The notes under the pieces: generated by a model
Database searches by the model: none
What the model was told of the DNA's origin: nothing
What the model saw: the letters and a program-made list of their open reading frames with translations, nothing else
Shown here: positions 13,301 through 24,376 of the stretch, piece after piece
Position numbering within the stretch: the stretch's first letter is position 1
Layout of the letters: every line of letters starts with the position of its first letter
Position numbers and translations under genes: made by a program
Assembly (NCBI GenBank): GCA_034620365.1
Contig: JAQGEQ010000110.1
Coordinates: forward strand, 310,001-374,000
Origin: Pegea sp. RAD2-039
Lineage: Eukaryota > Chordata > Thaliacea > Salpida > Salpidae
Direction: 5' to 3'
DNA: 64,000 nucleotides

Positions 13301-15749
13301 TCGCGTATACATCAGTAGTCAGAAGAGCATCTGATGATGGATTATACGTTTCTATGGAATTTTCAGTGGAGGGAAAGTCTCCCGAGGATGAGAAAGTAGC
13401 TGTAAGTGAGCGTGGTCTTCTGAAGAAGATCTTTTGAGAGTAATTATCAAAGGAAGATGATGTCTATGTGGAAATGGAATTCGATGCTAATTCTGCTTCA
13501 AACAGCTCCAATTTCTACCAACCCAACAAACTACATTCCCATTTAAATACAGAATCACAAAAAGAAGAAGTATATGAGAAACGAAAAGTGGAAATTGAAG
13601 ATCAGATTCAAGATCTTTGGTTTGTTGTGATTGGTTGATTCAAAACTCAGCTGTTGATGTCAGCTTGTTTTTACAGTTTGAAACTTGTCGAGTTGAAATC
13701 TTCTTCTGGACTTCGAGTTAAGAGCGAGCTGAAAATAACAAATGAAAAAATTGAGATGCTGAAGACAGAGTTGAGAAAGATTAACGGAAGTAGGTCTAAA
13801 AGATCAGTTAGAAGAAAGAGAACTGACGAAGAATTTGAGGCAACTAACCAATCAGATTTCAGTGTTGGCATTTCATATTTAAATCAGGTTCAAACATTTT
13901 TCGATAAATTTAATTTATTTAAATAAATTATTTTATTCTTGATTCTGTAGAAGTTCTTATGATCATTTGTCACGTGTCGAGCTGCCCCAGGAAGATATTT
14001 CCTTCTTATTTACTTTCAGATTAATTCCTTCAGATAATCGTTCTTATCTTCGCTTGCTTTCAACCTCTATAACTTCCACTTTAATAAAATTATCAAAAAA
14101 ACTTTTTAGTTTTAAAATAGTTAAAATAAATGTCTATGTAAAATATTTAGAACCAGAATAAAAAGACACAAAAAAGCTCTCGAATGATACTTTTTAAACG
14201 TTTAATTAAAAATTGTTTTCTCGCATCTAATGTTTTTGAATATATCATTTGAAAAACTTTAATAGAAACTTTTACTTTTAGAAAAAAACTATTAAAGAAA
14301 TTTCAAAGAAGAAAAAGGTTTCGGAAAATCAAGTAAAAGGTCTTTTAAAGGTAAGATCACAATGAAAGAGCTAAGAAATTGGAATCTTTTCTCAGCGGCT
14401 TAATAAGTGTCGAATTTTCTTCAGATCTTCGAACAGCTCAGCTAATACTCAACTTTCAACCAAAAAAGCTTTTGCTTCAAAACAAAACATTTTCTTTGAA
14501 ATTTCGGATTTCGAAAACCTTTTTTTATTTCTGATCTATATTTAGAATTGTGCTTAGAGAGTTTTCTTCAACGTTTTTTATTCTCAACTTTCTCATTTTT
14601 CTATACTTTAAAATCTATTCTTTGTTAGAGCTTTAAAATATTTGTTTTTTTTTCTGAAATTGAATTTTATTTACAATTTGCTAGAAACTGAAACTAAAAT
14701 AATAAAATTTCATATATAACACACTATTCATATTACTGAGTAGAAAAAAGTGAGACTTGAAAAAAGATCTTTGTAAAAATTTAAACAGAACCCCGAAGTA
14801 AAAACTCCTTTAGAATTTGCGAATTGTCGACATGTAGTATTTTATTTTCATCAATTGACTTGAATGTAAGAAATCTTTTTTTTCAAAATTTGGGTTTGGT
14901 TGTTTTGTTTTCTTTCGTGTCTTGCAGTTTTGTTAGAAAAAATTATTTTTATTTTGCGGCCAGCTTTTAATTAAAGTATTTTTTTTATTCTTTTTGAGTT
15001 ATAAGTTTAAAAAGCTCCTTATCTAAGTTTTAATCATTTATAATTTTTTTAGTTAAATATTGATGCAAATGATTCCTCAGAAGCAGAAGAGTTTTATGAG
15101 GTTTGTGATAAAACATTTCTAAATTTGTAATAAGAACTTCAATTAATTTTTCGACAAGAGCTTTACAAGTCTACCTTCTGAAAAGTCATCAACTCACTCA
15201 AGCTCTTTCAGTTCTTTTAATGATTCCAAACTTTCTAATCAAGTTTTTACAGCAGATGAAGACGATTTGGATAGTTTATTGTGTGTCTTGAGGTAAGATG
15301 TAGATAATGGTTGTAAATTAATCTCAAAGATGAAGATTTCGAATAAACTATTTTTTATTGAGTTTGATCGTTACAGCGGAAAAGTCGATCTTCTCAACAT
15401 CCATCTGAAGCTTGCTTTAAGATCCCAGAAGAACAAATTGTTTTCATCAGAAGCTTCTCAAAGGTTGATGAAGAGTTTGAAACAAATTAAGATTCTTTCA
15501 ATCAACATCAACAGCCATCTTTCATCTTTTCCTCATCAGCATTCTCAAACAGATATTTATTCACAATCCATCAAGGTTTGAAGAGATATACAATCTCCTC
15601 TGATAAGTGTCTGTGAGATATTTAAACAAATCAACTTTTTTTATTGTTTCAAAATTAGAATTATATCTTTAAAAAAGTGACATTTTCAATTAATTGAACA
15701 TCTTAAAGCCAATTTTGTTGATTATTTTTTCTAGATTCAAAGGCGTTAG
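10324..15749 (+). CDS. AFAP1-like: AFAP1-family adaptor, tandem copy 2, with a single PH domain
   Basis: A diverged tandem duplicate of the gene at 4854. Seventeen exons keep phase: 10324-10462, 11567-11592, 11733-11829, 12264-12304, 12387-12449, 12725-12767, 12906-12947, 12998-13200, 13249-13401, 13453-13619, 13677-13887, 14282-14350, 14789-14833, 15053-15100, 15159-15292, 15377-15575 and 15735-15749 (564 aa). Shared with copy 1: the N-terminal helix, the LPLPP linker, small phase-0 exons ending in Tyr-Glu, a PH domain (RKDQTWKLKFCEVKLNRF ... TQKWKNVLSKGI), a coiled coil (RVKSELKITNEKIEMLKTEL) and a Lys-rich KK..K tail exon. The linker is rich in acidic-Tyr sites, and two YVxM motifs (LYVSMEF, VYVEMEF) follow the PH domain, like the PI3-kinase-binding YxxM sites known from AFAP1L2/XB130. 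No PH1 is present. An alternative short 3' exon exists near 14425, so the terminal exons from 14789 on are less certain. Confidence 0.8.
11915..12000 (-). repeat. Dispersed hairpin repeat, copy B
   Basis: Lies inside an intron of AFAP copy 2, antisense to it. It has the same TTCAATAAATGCGAA start as the other copies, stem GGTGC (11950-11954) and GCACC (11964-11968) around a 9-nt loop, then CGCTAACACACATTCTCA. Same orientation as copies A, C, D and E. Confidence 0.75.
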
Positions 15750-16329
15750 AAAAATCGCTTCAAGATGGCCTCTCTGATGAGTAATTTGTAGTTAAATCTT
15801 CTGAATAAGTTTGATGTGGATATTTAATTAGTTAATTTAGGAATTTATCGTTCAAATCAAGTTCAGTTTTCTCAAATTTCTTTAAACAGTTCTTACTTGA
15901 ACCGTTTTTTACCAAATTTTCTTTACTTTGAATTATTTTTTACCGACTTTTGGTATGCTTCAGTTTATTTTTGTTAAATTTATTTGTTCCCTAAAATTTA
16001 TTGCGAATAAATTAACTAATTTTGAAAAAAATTTTAAACTATTCATGTTTGAGCTCAGAGTTTGAAACAGATGAGACTCAGAAAATATTTTGAAAGATTA
16101 TCATTTAAAGAATTATTTCATTCTTTCAATTTAGCAAACACATTTTTCCAACTTGACTTTTACTCAAGCAAAAAACTGAAGTAATTATTTAGTATTATGA
16201 AAAACTATAGTTGATTTAGTAATACTGAACCAACGTTTTCATGAAGCAACAAATGTTTTTTTATTAAACAGCTTATTACAAAAAATCAGCAGCTTCAGTT
16301 TCTACTTGAATTTATTTGCTTAACTAAAT
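15750..16329. other. AT-rich spacer between AFAP copy 2 and ferritin
   Basis: The 3' ends of a plus-strand and a minus-strand gene face each other here. No coding signal is seen; it presumably holds both 3'UTRs. Confidence 0.55.
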
Positions 16330-17557
16330 CTAGACTAAAAGGTTTTTGTCGAAAATAAATTCTCCTAATTTGCTATCAGCGCAACATTTCTTGATATTGG
16401 CAACATAACCTTCTATCTCATCAATAGCATCAACTTGTTCTTTTAGGAAGGTACTGGCGACAAAGTCTTGAAACTGAGAACCACAAAATGAAGATATAAA
16501 ACAGATTAATTGAAAAAAGATCTATCTACAGATATTAGATGATTCTTTCATAAGTTTGAAAAAGGAAATTAAAAAAACCTTTTTCTATTAATATATTGAA
16601 AATTAAATAATAATTAAATAAAAAGATATTTACCTGTGGGTCGTCTCCACCTTGATCGTACAGTTTCAATAGGCACTCATTCACATATTTTTCAAGTTTT
16701 AAAGCTTTTTCAAAAGCTTTTTGTAGATTAAAATTTTCTGTATTGTAACTGGCTTGTACAGGCTAAAAAATATAAAATCGATATATGAAGTTGAAAGAAC
16801 CGATATTTGCTTTTAATCAGCAAAAAAATGTTTTCAATTCTTTAATTTGAAGTTGTTTAAGCTCAGAAAATAAAAATGGAAGCACTTTGATATCTTGAAA
16901 AGTTACGGTGCCTCCCCGCTTGTTTTGGTACTCTATAAACCATTTGGCATGTTCTGTTTCTTCTTCAGAACATTTAAAAAAGTATTTTGCAACATTTGGC
17001 AAAGCGACATCATGTCTTGTAAAAAATTGTGCCTAAAAAAGCCAAAATAAAACTTCAAATGTTTTAAAACTTGATATAAATTAACAAATAAAATTTAAGT
17101 ATCAATAATTTAAATTTAACGATTTTAATAATAGATAATTGAAATAAAATCTTACAATTGTCAGGTAAGCGTAAGAAGCGGTCAATTCTTCATTTATTTG
17201 CTTATTCACTGCGCCTTCTAGCTTGGTTTTCCAAGCCGATGTTGATTTACTTTTAGCCTAAAAATATGCTTAATCATTAGAGAAGAAATAGTTAGTTGAA
17301 AATAAAAAATATCAGATTTTATTAATTGCTAATCAGAATTATACGTTTTTCACATAAACAAGTTGCTATAATTAAAATTGAATCAAACCTAAAATACCTT
17401 TTATGAAATAAATTTAGAAAATTAACAAATAGAATTAGTATTCTATTGAAAATATTACAAAGATATAAAAACTTGTTATTTTAAGAACTATTTAAAGCTT
17501 GAAAAACTAATTTTTAGAGACACAAAAACTTACATTACTAGATGTTGCTTCAGACAT
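16330..17557 (-). CDS. FTH: Ferritin subunit, H-like
   Basis: Iron-storage cage subunit. Five exons (17534-17557, 17156-17257, 16886-17032, 16634-16762, 16330-16473) join at phase-0 boundaries to 181 aa, the usual length for a cytosolic animal ferritin. Helix A has [12 protein letters not shown], helix [10 protein letters not shown], then NKRGG, helix [17 protein letters not shown] and helix [10 protein letters not shown]. In human H-chain numbering the ferroxidase ligands E27, Y34, E62, H65 and Q141 are kept, but position 107, Glu in active H chains (LLEL), is Lys here (LLKL); a Glu appears four residues earlier. I chose the ATG at 17557. An in-frame upstream ATG at 17692 would add a hydrophobic signal-like stretch. 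No CAGUGN iron-responsive loop is visible within about 350 bp upstream, and unlike its neighbours the gene has no pyrimidine-rich acceptor before the ATG. Confidence 0.95.
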
Positions 17558-18525
17558 CTTGAATTCAAAATTGATCGTATCTTCGAAATGATAAGTAAAG
17601 TTAAATGAACGTAAACTTATAACGTCATAATGCCAATTCAAGTGAAATGAAATCAAAGTGCAAAACAAATTCCATAGTTGCAAAAAATTCAAAATTTAGA
17701 ATAAAAAAAATCCAACAAAAAACTTTTCACATCAAATCATAATGATGACTTAGCAGAAAACTGCTGAGATTTAAAGGTCTTTTATTGATTACGTCAACTA
17801 AAATTATTTGAAATATTGTTAGAAGTTTTTTAGCATCGGAGCTGCTGAAAAGTTTAATTATTGAAACTATTTACACCAGAGAGTTTGCTAAATGAATTTT
17901 TAGATATTTTTTCTGAAGTATTTTAAAAAAGCAATATTTAGAATATTAAAAACATTTAAAAACAAGAATATAAACTTAATAAAAAGTCGGTTTGTAATTT
18001 AGTGGGTTTATTCAATCGTGAGAATCATAAAAACAGTATCATTAACTACTTAAGTTAAACAAAGTAGTTAAATAAATACAAATAAAAGAAACAAACAATA
18101 AATAAATTTAAAGAATTACTTTATCTGTTATTCGTCAAATATTCTTTATATGATTATATAAGTGGATATATTGCTAGTGTAAAAGTTACAGATTTCACAA
18201 ACAGATTTGGTAGTAGATGGTTTGTAAGCCATGTTATGGAAATATAGTTGGTAGTTTTTAATTACAAACAAAAACATTTGAACAACAATTTGAGTGTATT
18301 ATCAACTAAGATAAATATTGAAGAATTAGATGAAATACAGATAATGTAGTGGCAACTATTGGTACGTATGCAAGTTGCAACAAAGGTTTGAAAAGTGGCA
18401 AAATTTATTGTAAATTTGAGGTAAAAAAATCTGTAATTGAAATGAATCACAGTTTTGATAAGAAAATCAGATGGAATTTGTTGACGAAAAAACAAGTTGC
18501 TACTACATCAAAAAAGTTCTGCAGA
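17558..18525. other. Ferritin upstream region and KIF17 3' flank
   Basis: No further gene is supported. It contains an antioxidant-response-like element at 17745-17754 and, at its right end, the KIF17 3'UTR. Confidence 0.5.
17745..17754 (+). promoter_or_regulatory. Candidate antioxidant response element upstream of ferritin
   Basis: ATGACTTAGC matches the RTGACNNNGC consensus for NRF2/BACH-Maf sites. It lies about 190 bp before the ferritin ATG and is followed by ACTGCTGAG, so AGCAG AAAA CTGCT forms a short inverted repeat. Ferritin genes in vertebrates are regulated by such elements (established); activity here is inferred. Confidence 0.35.
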
Positions 18526-21500
18526 TTAGCTCCAGCCGAGTGATGAATCAAATCCCGAGTTGTTTTTCGGTCTTCTTTTCTTTCTCGAACTTTTATTGAT
18601 TGAAGAAAGAGCTTCTAGCTTGTGGGGGCGTCTTTGCATCTCCGCTCGACTTTCAACCTCATTCACAAATGTTTCCAACTGAGTTTTACTGTTGCTAGCA
18701 TACAAACTGTTGCCATGGTAACTTCTATCAGCTGGTAGTTGAGAAGTGAGTTGTTGCTGTTGTTGAGTAGGAAAGTAACGACCTGTAAATGATGTTGATT
18801 ACAAATAAGATGATTTTAGAGAACTCTTACCTCCTCCATTTCTAGAAGGATCAGAATGAGAAGATGAAATAATCTGATTAAGTTGACGTTTCGGCTGGAA
18901 ATAATTTGTCGCTAGTCTGTCGTCCCTGGTCTTCAACCTCGCCAAATATCTGTCCTCGTCACTTCTCTGTGGTCCGTAAAGTTAGAAATGATATGGACGA
19001 GAGACGACTGACCTGGTTGTAACTATCTGAAGACCCACTAGACGCTGAATGAGACATTCCGTTACTAAGGAGTCTTTCAGATGAAGATGCAGACTTGAAA
19101 GAGTTTGAATGTATTGCTGTGGACATAATTTGTTGATGTGGACCGCTTGATCATTTAACTACCTTTATCTGTGGGACTGGGCAGCTTGGTCCTCATCACT
19201 ACCAGGTCAGGAAGTGTCCACTTGTCCTCATCTTCATCAAACGAAGCATCCTTCTTGATGCGATCCAGGTTACTATAGTTACAATCGCGACGAATAATCG
19301 GTTGAATTTTGTTGAGGATTGCCTGATGATCAGATGATGAAGTGATGAAGAGCAGGATGAAAGTCTCACTTGAATCAGTTGCGCGTCGCGTTCTTGACGA
19401 CGAATTGTCGCGAGATATTCACTTCGATCGCGTTCAAACTCATAATTTAAATCTTCAATTTCCATTTTCAAAGCTTCGTTCTAAAAATCCAACATCGAAC
19501 ACGTGACCACGTGCACTTATGACGTCACCTTCTTTTTGTGTCGATTGATTGCACGATCGCGCGCCTTCACTTCATCTTGCATGTTTTCGTACACATCGAA
19601 GATGACGTCATCTTCGTCGTTTTGCGTGGCTTGCGCTAATTGGCGGATGCGACGATCGACGTGCTGTTCTCGCGACTTCCGCTTCTTGATCAACTCCTCG
19701 TCACGTGACTTCTCGCCTCCGATCATATTTTGCTGAAGCAACTGCAATCTGCTGCTGACGTCATCAACTGGTCAGCTGATGATGACATCACCTTCGAAGA
19801 GCTTCTTCATGCTGTTGAATCAGTTTTGCTTCATCTTGATCTTCCAAAGGAGCTGAATCTTCGAGGACTTTTTCAGGAGATGTTTTTGTCTATGAGAAAA
19901 TCTTTGGATTGCTTCTTTAATGAAACAAAAAAACGAACTTCTGTTGAAATGGCGGTTTCTAATTGGCTCATGGTCTTCGGACCAGCTTCATCCATCTTCG
20001 GACCAGCTTCAACAATCTTTGGACCAGCTTCAACCCCTCTCAAATTTCCGTCAGCAGTTTTTAGCGATTTCGCCTCCTGCTGAAGAAATCAGAAAATAAA
20101 GAGGAGACGCGAAGCACTTGAGACTAATTTGCATAAATCTAATTGAAGTTAAATCAGTTAGATGAAGCGGGAATCACCGAAGAAGCAGAAGAGAGATGTT
20201 CAGAGAATCCCAGATCTGAGGATGTTTGACTCGATTGTCGGATCTTCAATCAAAAGATGATTTAGAAGATTTGAAATCAACGAGTTGATATTTATGCAGA
20301 AATTATATAAAAACCACAACAAAAAAAGAAGAGATCAAGCAAAGAGGAGGACACAACAAAGAGGAAGAAAAGAGGACACAACACACAGGAGGAAGAGTAG
20401 GAGTTCATGCCACGGATAGGTAACCTGATGGTCACGTTTTCGGATGTTTTGTTGAAGTGATAATTGTAATGCATGATTGTAAACAATCTCAGAAAGTTTC
20501 AACATGAAGTTAGCTGACTGTCGAAAAACTAAAAGATCTTGTTCATCTTCATCACGATCTTTTCGATGTAGAGATAACATCATCTTCTCATCATTTCCAG
20601 ATGAGTCATCACTACAACCGCTATTCGTTTCATCAAGTGATGATGTCGAAGCAGCATCATCAGAAGATGACGTGACGTCATCAGATGATGACGTCATAGT
20701 GTAAAGATGAACTAACTGCGGTTTGATTCAGTTCAAATCTCATTTTTGAAAATGATTTGAAACAAAAGTCTTTTAAATATTTTAATCTAAACTTACTTCT
20801 GACGTTCTCTTCTTCACTTCTCTATCTACCTTCTGATTGGTTAATCCTGCAACCAATCAGATGTTAGTAAAAGCTGTAATGAGATTTGAATAATTGCAAG
20901 CCTTCGTGTAGTAAGCTTTCTTCATATTGTGTCTTCAACTTGCTGATATCTTCTTGAAGTTTCGCGTTGCTTCTTTGTTCTGCTTTATACTGTTGCTTCA
21001 TCTGATCCAACTTTTCTTCATACTCCTAACAGAAGAAGGATCAGATGATGATCAGATGAAGACGTTTTTACCTTTTGTAGACGGATAGCTTCATCTTTTT
21101 CTCGGCGAGCTTGAACAGCCGCTTTTTCCGCTTCTGATTCGCGTAAACCGATGCTTGCTGTAGATGTTGAGACTCCTACACGAAGAGTTGCTTCTTCTGC
21201 TCTTGATTCACTCCTAATTCGAATCTGACTCGGAGATTGACCCTCCAACAAAGCTGTTCAAGTTAATTGAAGAAGAAAATCAGTTTCAAGTTGAGAACGA
21301 GTAAGATTACAAAAATCTAGAAGTTTTATAAATCTAAACAACTTGATAAATACTACAACCAGCTAGAAACCAAATGACAACCAGCTAGAAACCAAATGAC
21401 AACCAGCTAGAAACCAAATGACAGCCAGCAGCAACCAGCTAGAAACCAAATGACAACCAGCTAACAACCAGAAGACACCAGGTAACAACCAAATGGCAAC

Positions 21501-24376
21501 CAGCCTTTTACCAACTTATCAAAAAGCTTTAACAATTTAAATAAGTTAACTATTCGGTAACCAGCTACCAGCAACCACCACTAATATGACAAACCATTTG
21601 TAGGTGATAGATGTAAACCATGTAAAGCTAAATGAGATGGTTTACTGATGAGACAACTAACCAGCTATCAACCAATCATCAACCATTCAGTTACCTTTGA
21701 TACCATCAGCACCTAATTGACCAGCAAGAAGTCCACGAAGCTTCTTAATTTCTTCTTGATACTCGCGTAAAAGAGCATCTTTAGGATCTTCGTTGATAGT
21801 AGGTTTGTTTTTGATATTTTTAGCCCGATTTGCATATCTGCAATCAACATCAACTCGAGTTGTTTCTACATCGAATGGCGCGCGATGCAAACCTCAAAGT
21901 ACTCAGCGTCTCTTCATAGTTATTATCAGCTGGCGACAAGCAGGACACCATCAGGGTTTTAGTGTTACCTCCCAACGAATCTTGCAACAATCTTGTAAGC
22001 TTAGAGTCTCTGTAAGGGATATGCTTCGATTTACCATCCACTAAAGCTGAGATGACATTTCCTGCAAATATTCAAATTGATTTAAACGCTTTTCATTGGT
22101 CAATTCATCGACTTGTGATTGGTCGAGTGGTTTTCACGGGAATTAATTGAAGAAGTTCTTACCAAGAGCTGAAAGTGATAAGTTGATCTTTGTAGCTTCT
22201 CGGAGTCTTTCACCCGAAGCGCCCGTCTTTGCCTGCCTCTCACTACCAGCTAAATCAACCAGATTCAACTTCCCCGCACGAATATGGTCACCACCGTCCA
22301 TACCTGAGTGATGTCATCAATTGAGAAGCAATCGATAGCGCTGATGACGTCACCTGTATCACATGCTTCCAAATATATAGTAAAGATTGAATGAGAACGA
22401 GAAGAATCGGCGTTCATGAGCGTAGCACCAACAGATCTGTTCCTCCAACCCGCTGTCATGACCTTTTCACATTCAACTACGTTACCAACTAGTTTCATGG
22501 ACAGTCCTTTCACATAGATTCCCTTGTCAGGATGCTCTTTCACCTACAAAGACACTAATTGGTGGAGCCCTTCATATGATTTGATGTCTTACTTCCAGGT
22601 TTCCTTTGATGTTTTTGCTTAATAAGTCACGGACTTCTTCGTTGTAGATTTCCAGGTATGAAGCGTGGACCAGGTACTTGGTGTTCTCTGCCACCTGTCC
22701 CACAAATGAGTTAGTGGTTGACTACGAGGTGGATATGGTCTACTAACTGATACTGATTCAAATATATGTTGAAAGGCTCGTGGGATGATTCCTCGTTGGG
22801 TTTGAGGTTCTTCAATTCCTTGCATACTGAATGATTTACCACAGCCAGTTTGTCCGTAAGCGAACACAGTTCCATTGTAGCCTTCTACGACACCCTGTTA
22901 ACCAAGTGAGCTTGTATGAAGCTAAGAATAATTGCTTTAAACTATTTAGGTATATGAATAATTTACAGATGGAATATTTGTATAAAATTTATTCAAGAAA
23001 ATAGGTGCTACATGAAAATTTTTTTTGATAATTCAATATTGTTTCTAGGAACAATGGGTTTGAAACAAAAGCTATATTTTAAGTTAGAAGAGATTTAGAA
23101 AATCAATAATTCACCGACTGAGGATCTTCAAGTCAATTATTATTTAACAAGAATGAAAGTCATTTACTAATATTTTGGAAAATTTCTAAAATATAATTTC
23201 TTTTCTAAATCTTAAGAAGATGAAATGTATTAAAAATGTGTTAGTAGAGGATGGCTGCATAGTTGTATTTCGTTTTTTGACAAATTGTTTCAAGTGCTTT
23301 GCTCATTTTAAGTGACTTCAAGTATCTTGTTGTTTATATGAAGCTGATTGCTTTCTCACATTTATTTCAATTCATTCATGAACATTTTAAAATCAAAACT
23401 AATTTTTCTTTAATTTCGAAAACCTTTTAGAACAATTTTATAAAATTCTTTTAAATATTTCAGACGCTTGTTTTTAAACGAATACTAATTTGTGAAAATA
23501 CGCAAAAATTTTCATATTTAATTGATCGTGGTTTTGATAATTTGGTAAATTACTGAAGCGGTCAAGAAAAATTACTAAAATAAAATGACAAAATATTAAA
23601 GGAAAGATTTTCAACTGACTTGATATTGTAAATTCAGATTTTTCATTCACAAATATTGTTATTAATCAACTGTTTTTAGCTATTTACATATAAAAATATC
23701 AAAAACAAATTCAATAAAAGTTTGATAAACTCATCTACAAACAACTTTACTTTTAGAAATTTTTAAAAACTTAAAATAACAAAATATTCATTCTTCACAA
23801 AGAACATAAAGATTTTATAGAAATATAAAAAAAACTTTTTTACACAAAATTTATTTAAATTGTCAAACGTAACACAAGTAAAAGAAACAAATTAATATTA
23901 TCTCAAACAATCTTAACTATCAACAACTCTTTCTTAATTTCATTTATATTTTGCAATGAAACACAAAATAGAAAATGTGATAACAAGTTATCATTTCAAG
24001 TAACTGAATCAAGTTTACAAAATATAATCAGACGAAGTCTCAATCAACATTTCAATTAAAAGATGACAAACAAGTAGACTCTCACCTCAACGAGAGGATA
24101 CGCAATGTCATTATAAATTTGTTCAGTTGTAGAATCCATATAGTAAGCTCCATCAAATGTAAATTGTTTAGGAGTTTGGTCTTCTCGGCTGCCAGGTTTA
24201 CAGATTGTACAAATACCTCTTTCTTCTTGCATATCAACTACAACCTGTCATATAATCTCACTTTGTTTCAAGTCCAACAAAACTAAGATACAAAATCAAT
24301 CTACTTTGCAATTAAGGTTCTTTTCCCTGGAGTTTAAAGGTCGGCATCTTACAATCACTTTGACTGCTTCAGACAT
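18526..24376 (-). CDS. KIF17: Kinesin-2 family motor KIF17/OSM-3
   Basis: Homodimeric kinesin-2 motor that moves along ciliary and dendritic microtubules. About 21 exons, roughly 1,000 aa. The motor domain spans exons 24305-24376, 24086-24244, 22748-22894, 22593-22694, 22354-22543, 22163-22303, 21893-22061 and 21695-21837. It has [21 protein letters not shown]-loop [10 protein letters not shown], switch [10 protein letters not shown], switch II DLAGSE, and the KIF17-type neck [12 protein letters not shown] followed by [20 protein letters not shown]. Next come a coiled coil (21072-21253, 20902-21025), a variable Ser/Asp linker (20425-20715), and three EAGPK repeats (in 19939-20079). The tail [13 protein letters not shown] ... 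[12 protein letters not shown] ... [14 protein letters not shown] and the basic C-terminus KLEAL ... [10 protein letters not shown] match human KIF17, whose C-terminal basic motif acts in ciliary entry. The first two exons are AT-rich and lie beyond a 1.2 kb intron. One GC-AG intron (20847-20901). An acceptor AG lies 27 nt before the ATG. Confidence 0.95.
18709..18722. promoter_or_regulatory. X-box (RFX-type) palindrome inside the last KIF17 exon
   Basis: GTTGCCATGGTAAC is a perfect match to the RFX X-box consensus GTNRCC-N(0-3)-RGYAAC. It is embedded in coding sequence (Ser-Tyr-His-Gly-Asn on the minus strand). RFX factors control cilia genes, but similar sites sit in non-cilia genes of this window, so the position may reflect a general word bias rather than regulation. 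Confidence 0.35.
21356..21505. repeat. 22-bp minisatellite in a KIF17 intron
   Basis: About six imperfect tandem copies of AACCAGCTAGAAACCAAATGAC, between the exons at 21253 and 21695. Later units lose the TAGAAAC part. It occupies a large share of a 440-nt intron. Confidence 0.9.

Noticed and set aside
13967-14161. 64-codon open stretch (LPQEDISFLFTFRLIPSDNR...) between AFAP copy 2 exons
   Set aside because: It joins the neighbouring phase-0 exons poorly and has no recognisable homology; best seen as intronic, though an alternative 3' exon cannot be excluded.
14425-14445. Short alternative terminal exon (IFEQLS, stop) of AFAP copy 2
   Set aside because: In-phase exons continue to 15749 with good splice sites, so the longer model is preferred.
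17558-17900. Iron-responsive element in front of ferritin
   Set aside because: No CAGTGN loop with a flanking stem on the coding strand in this interval.
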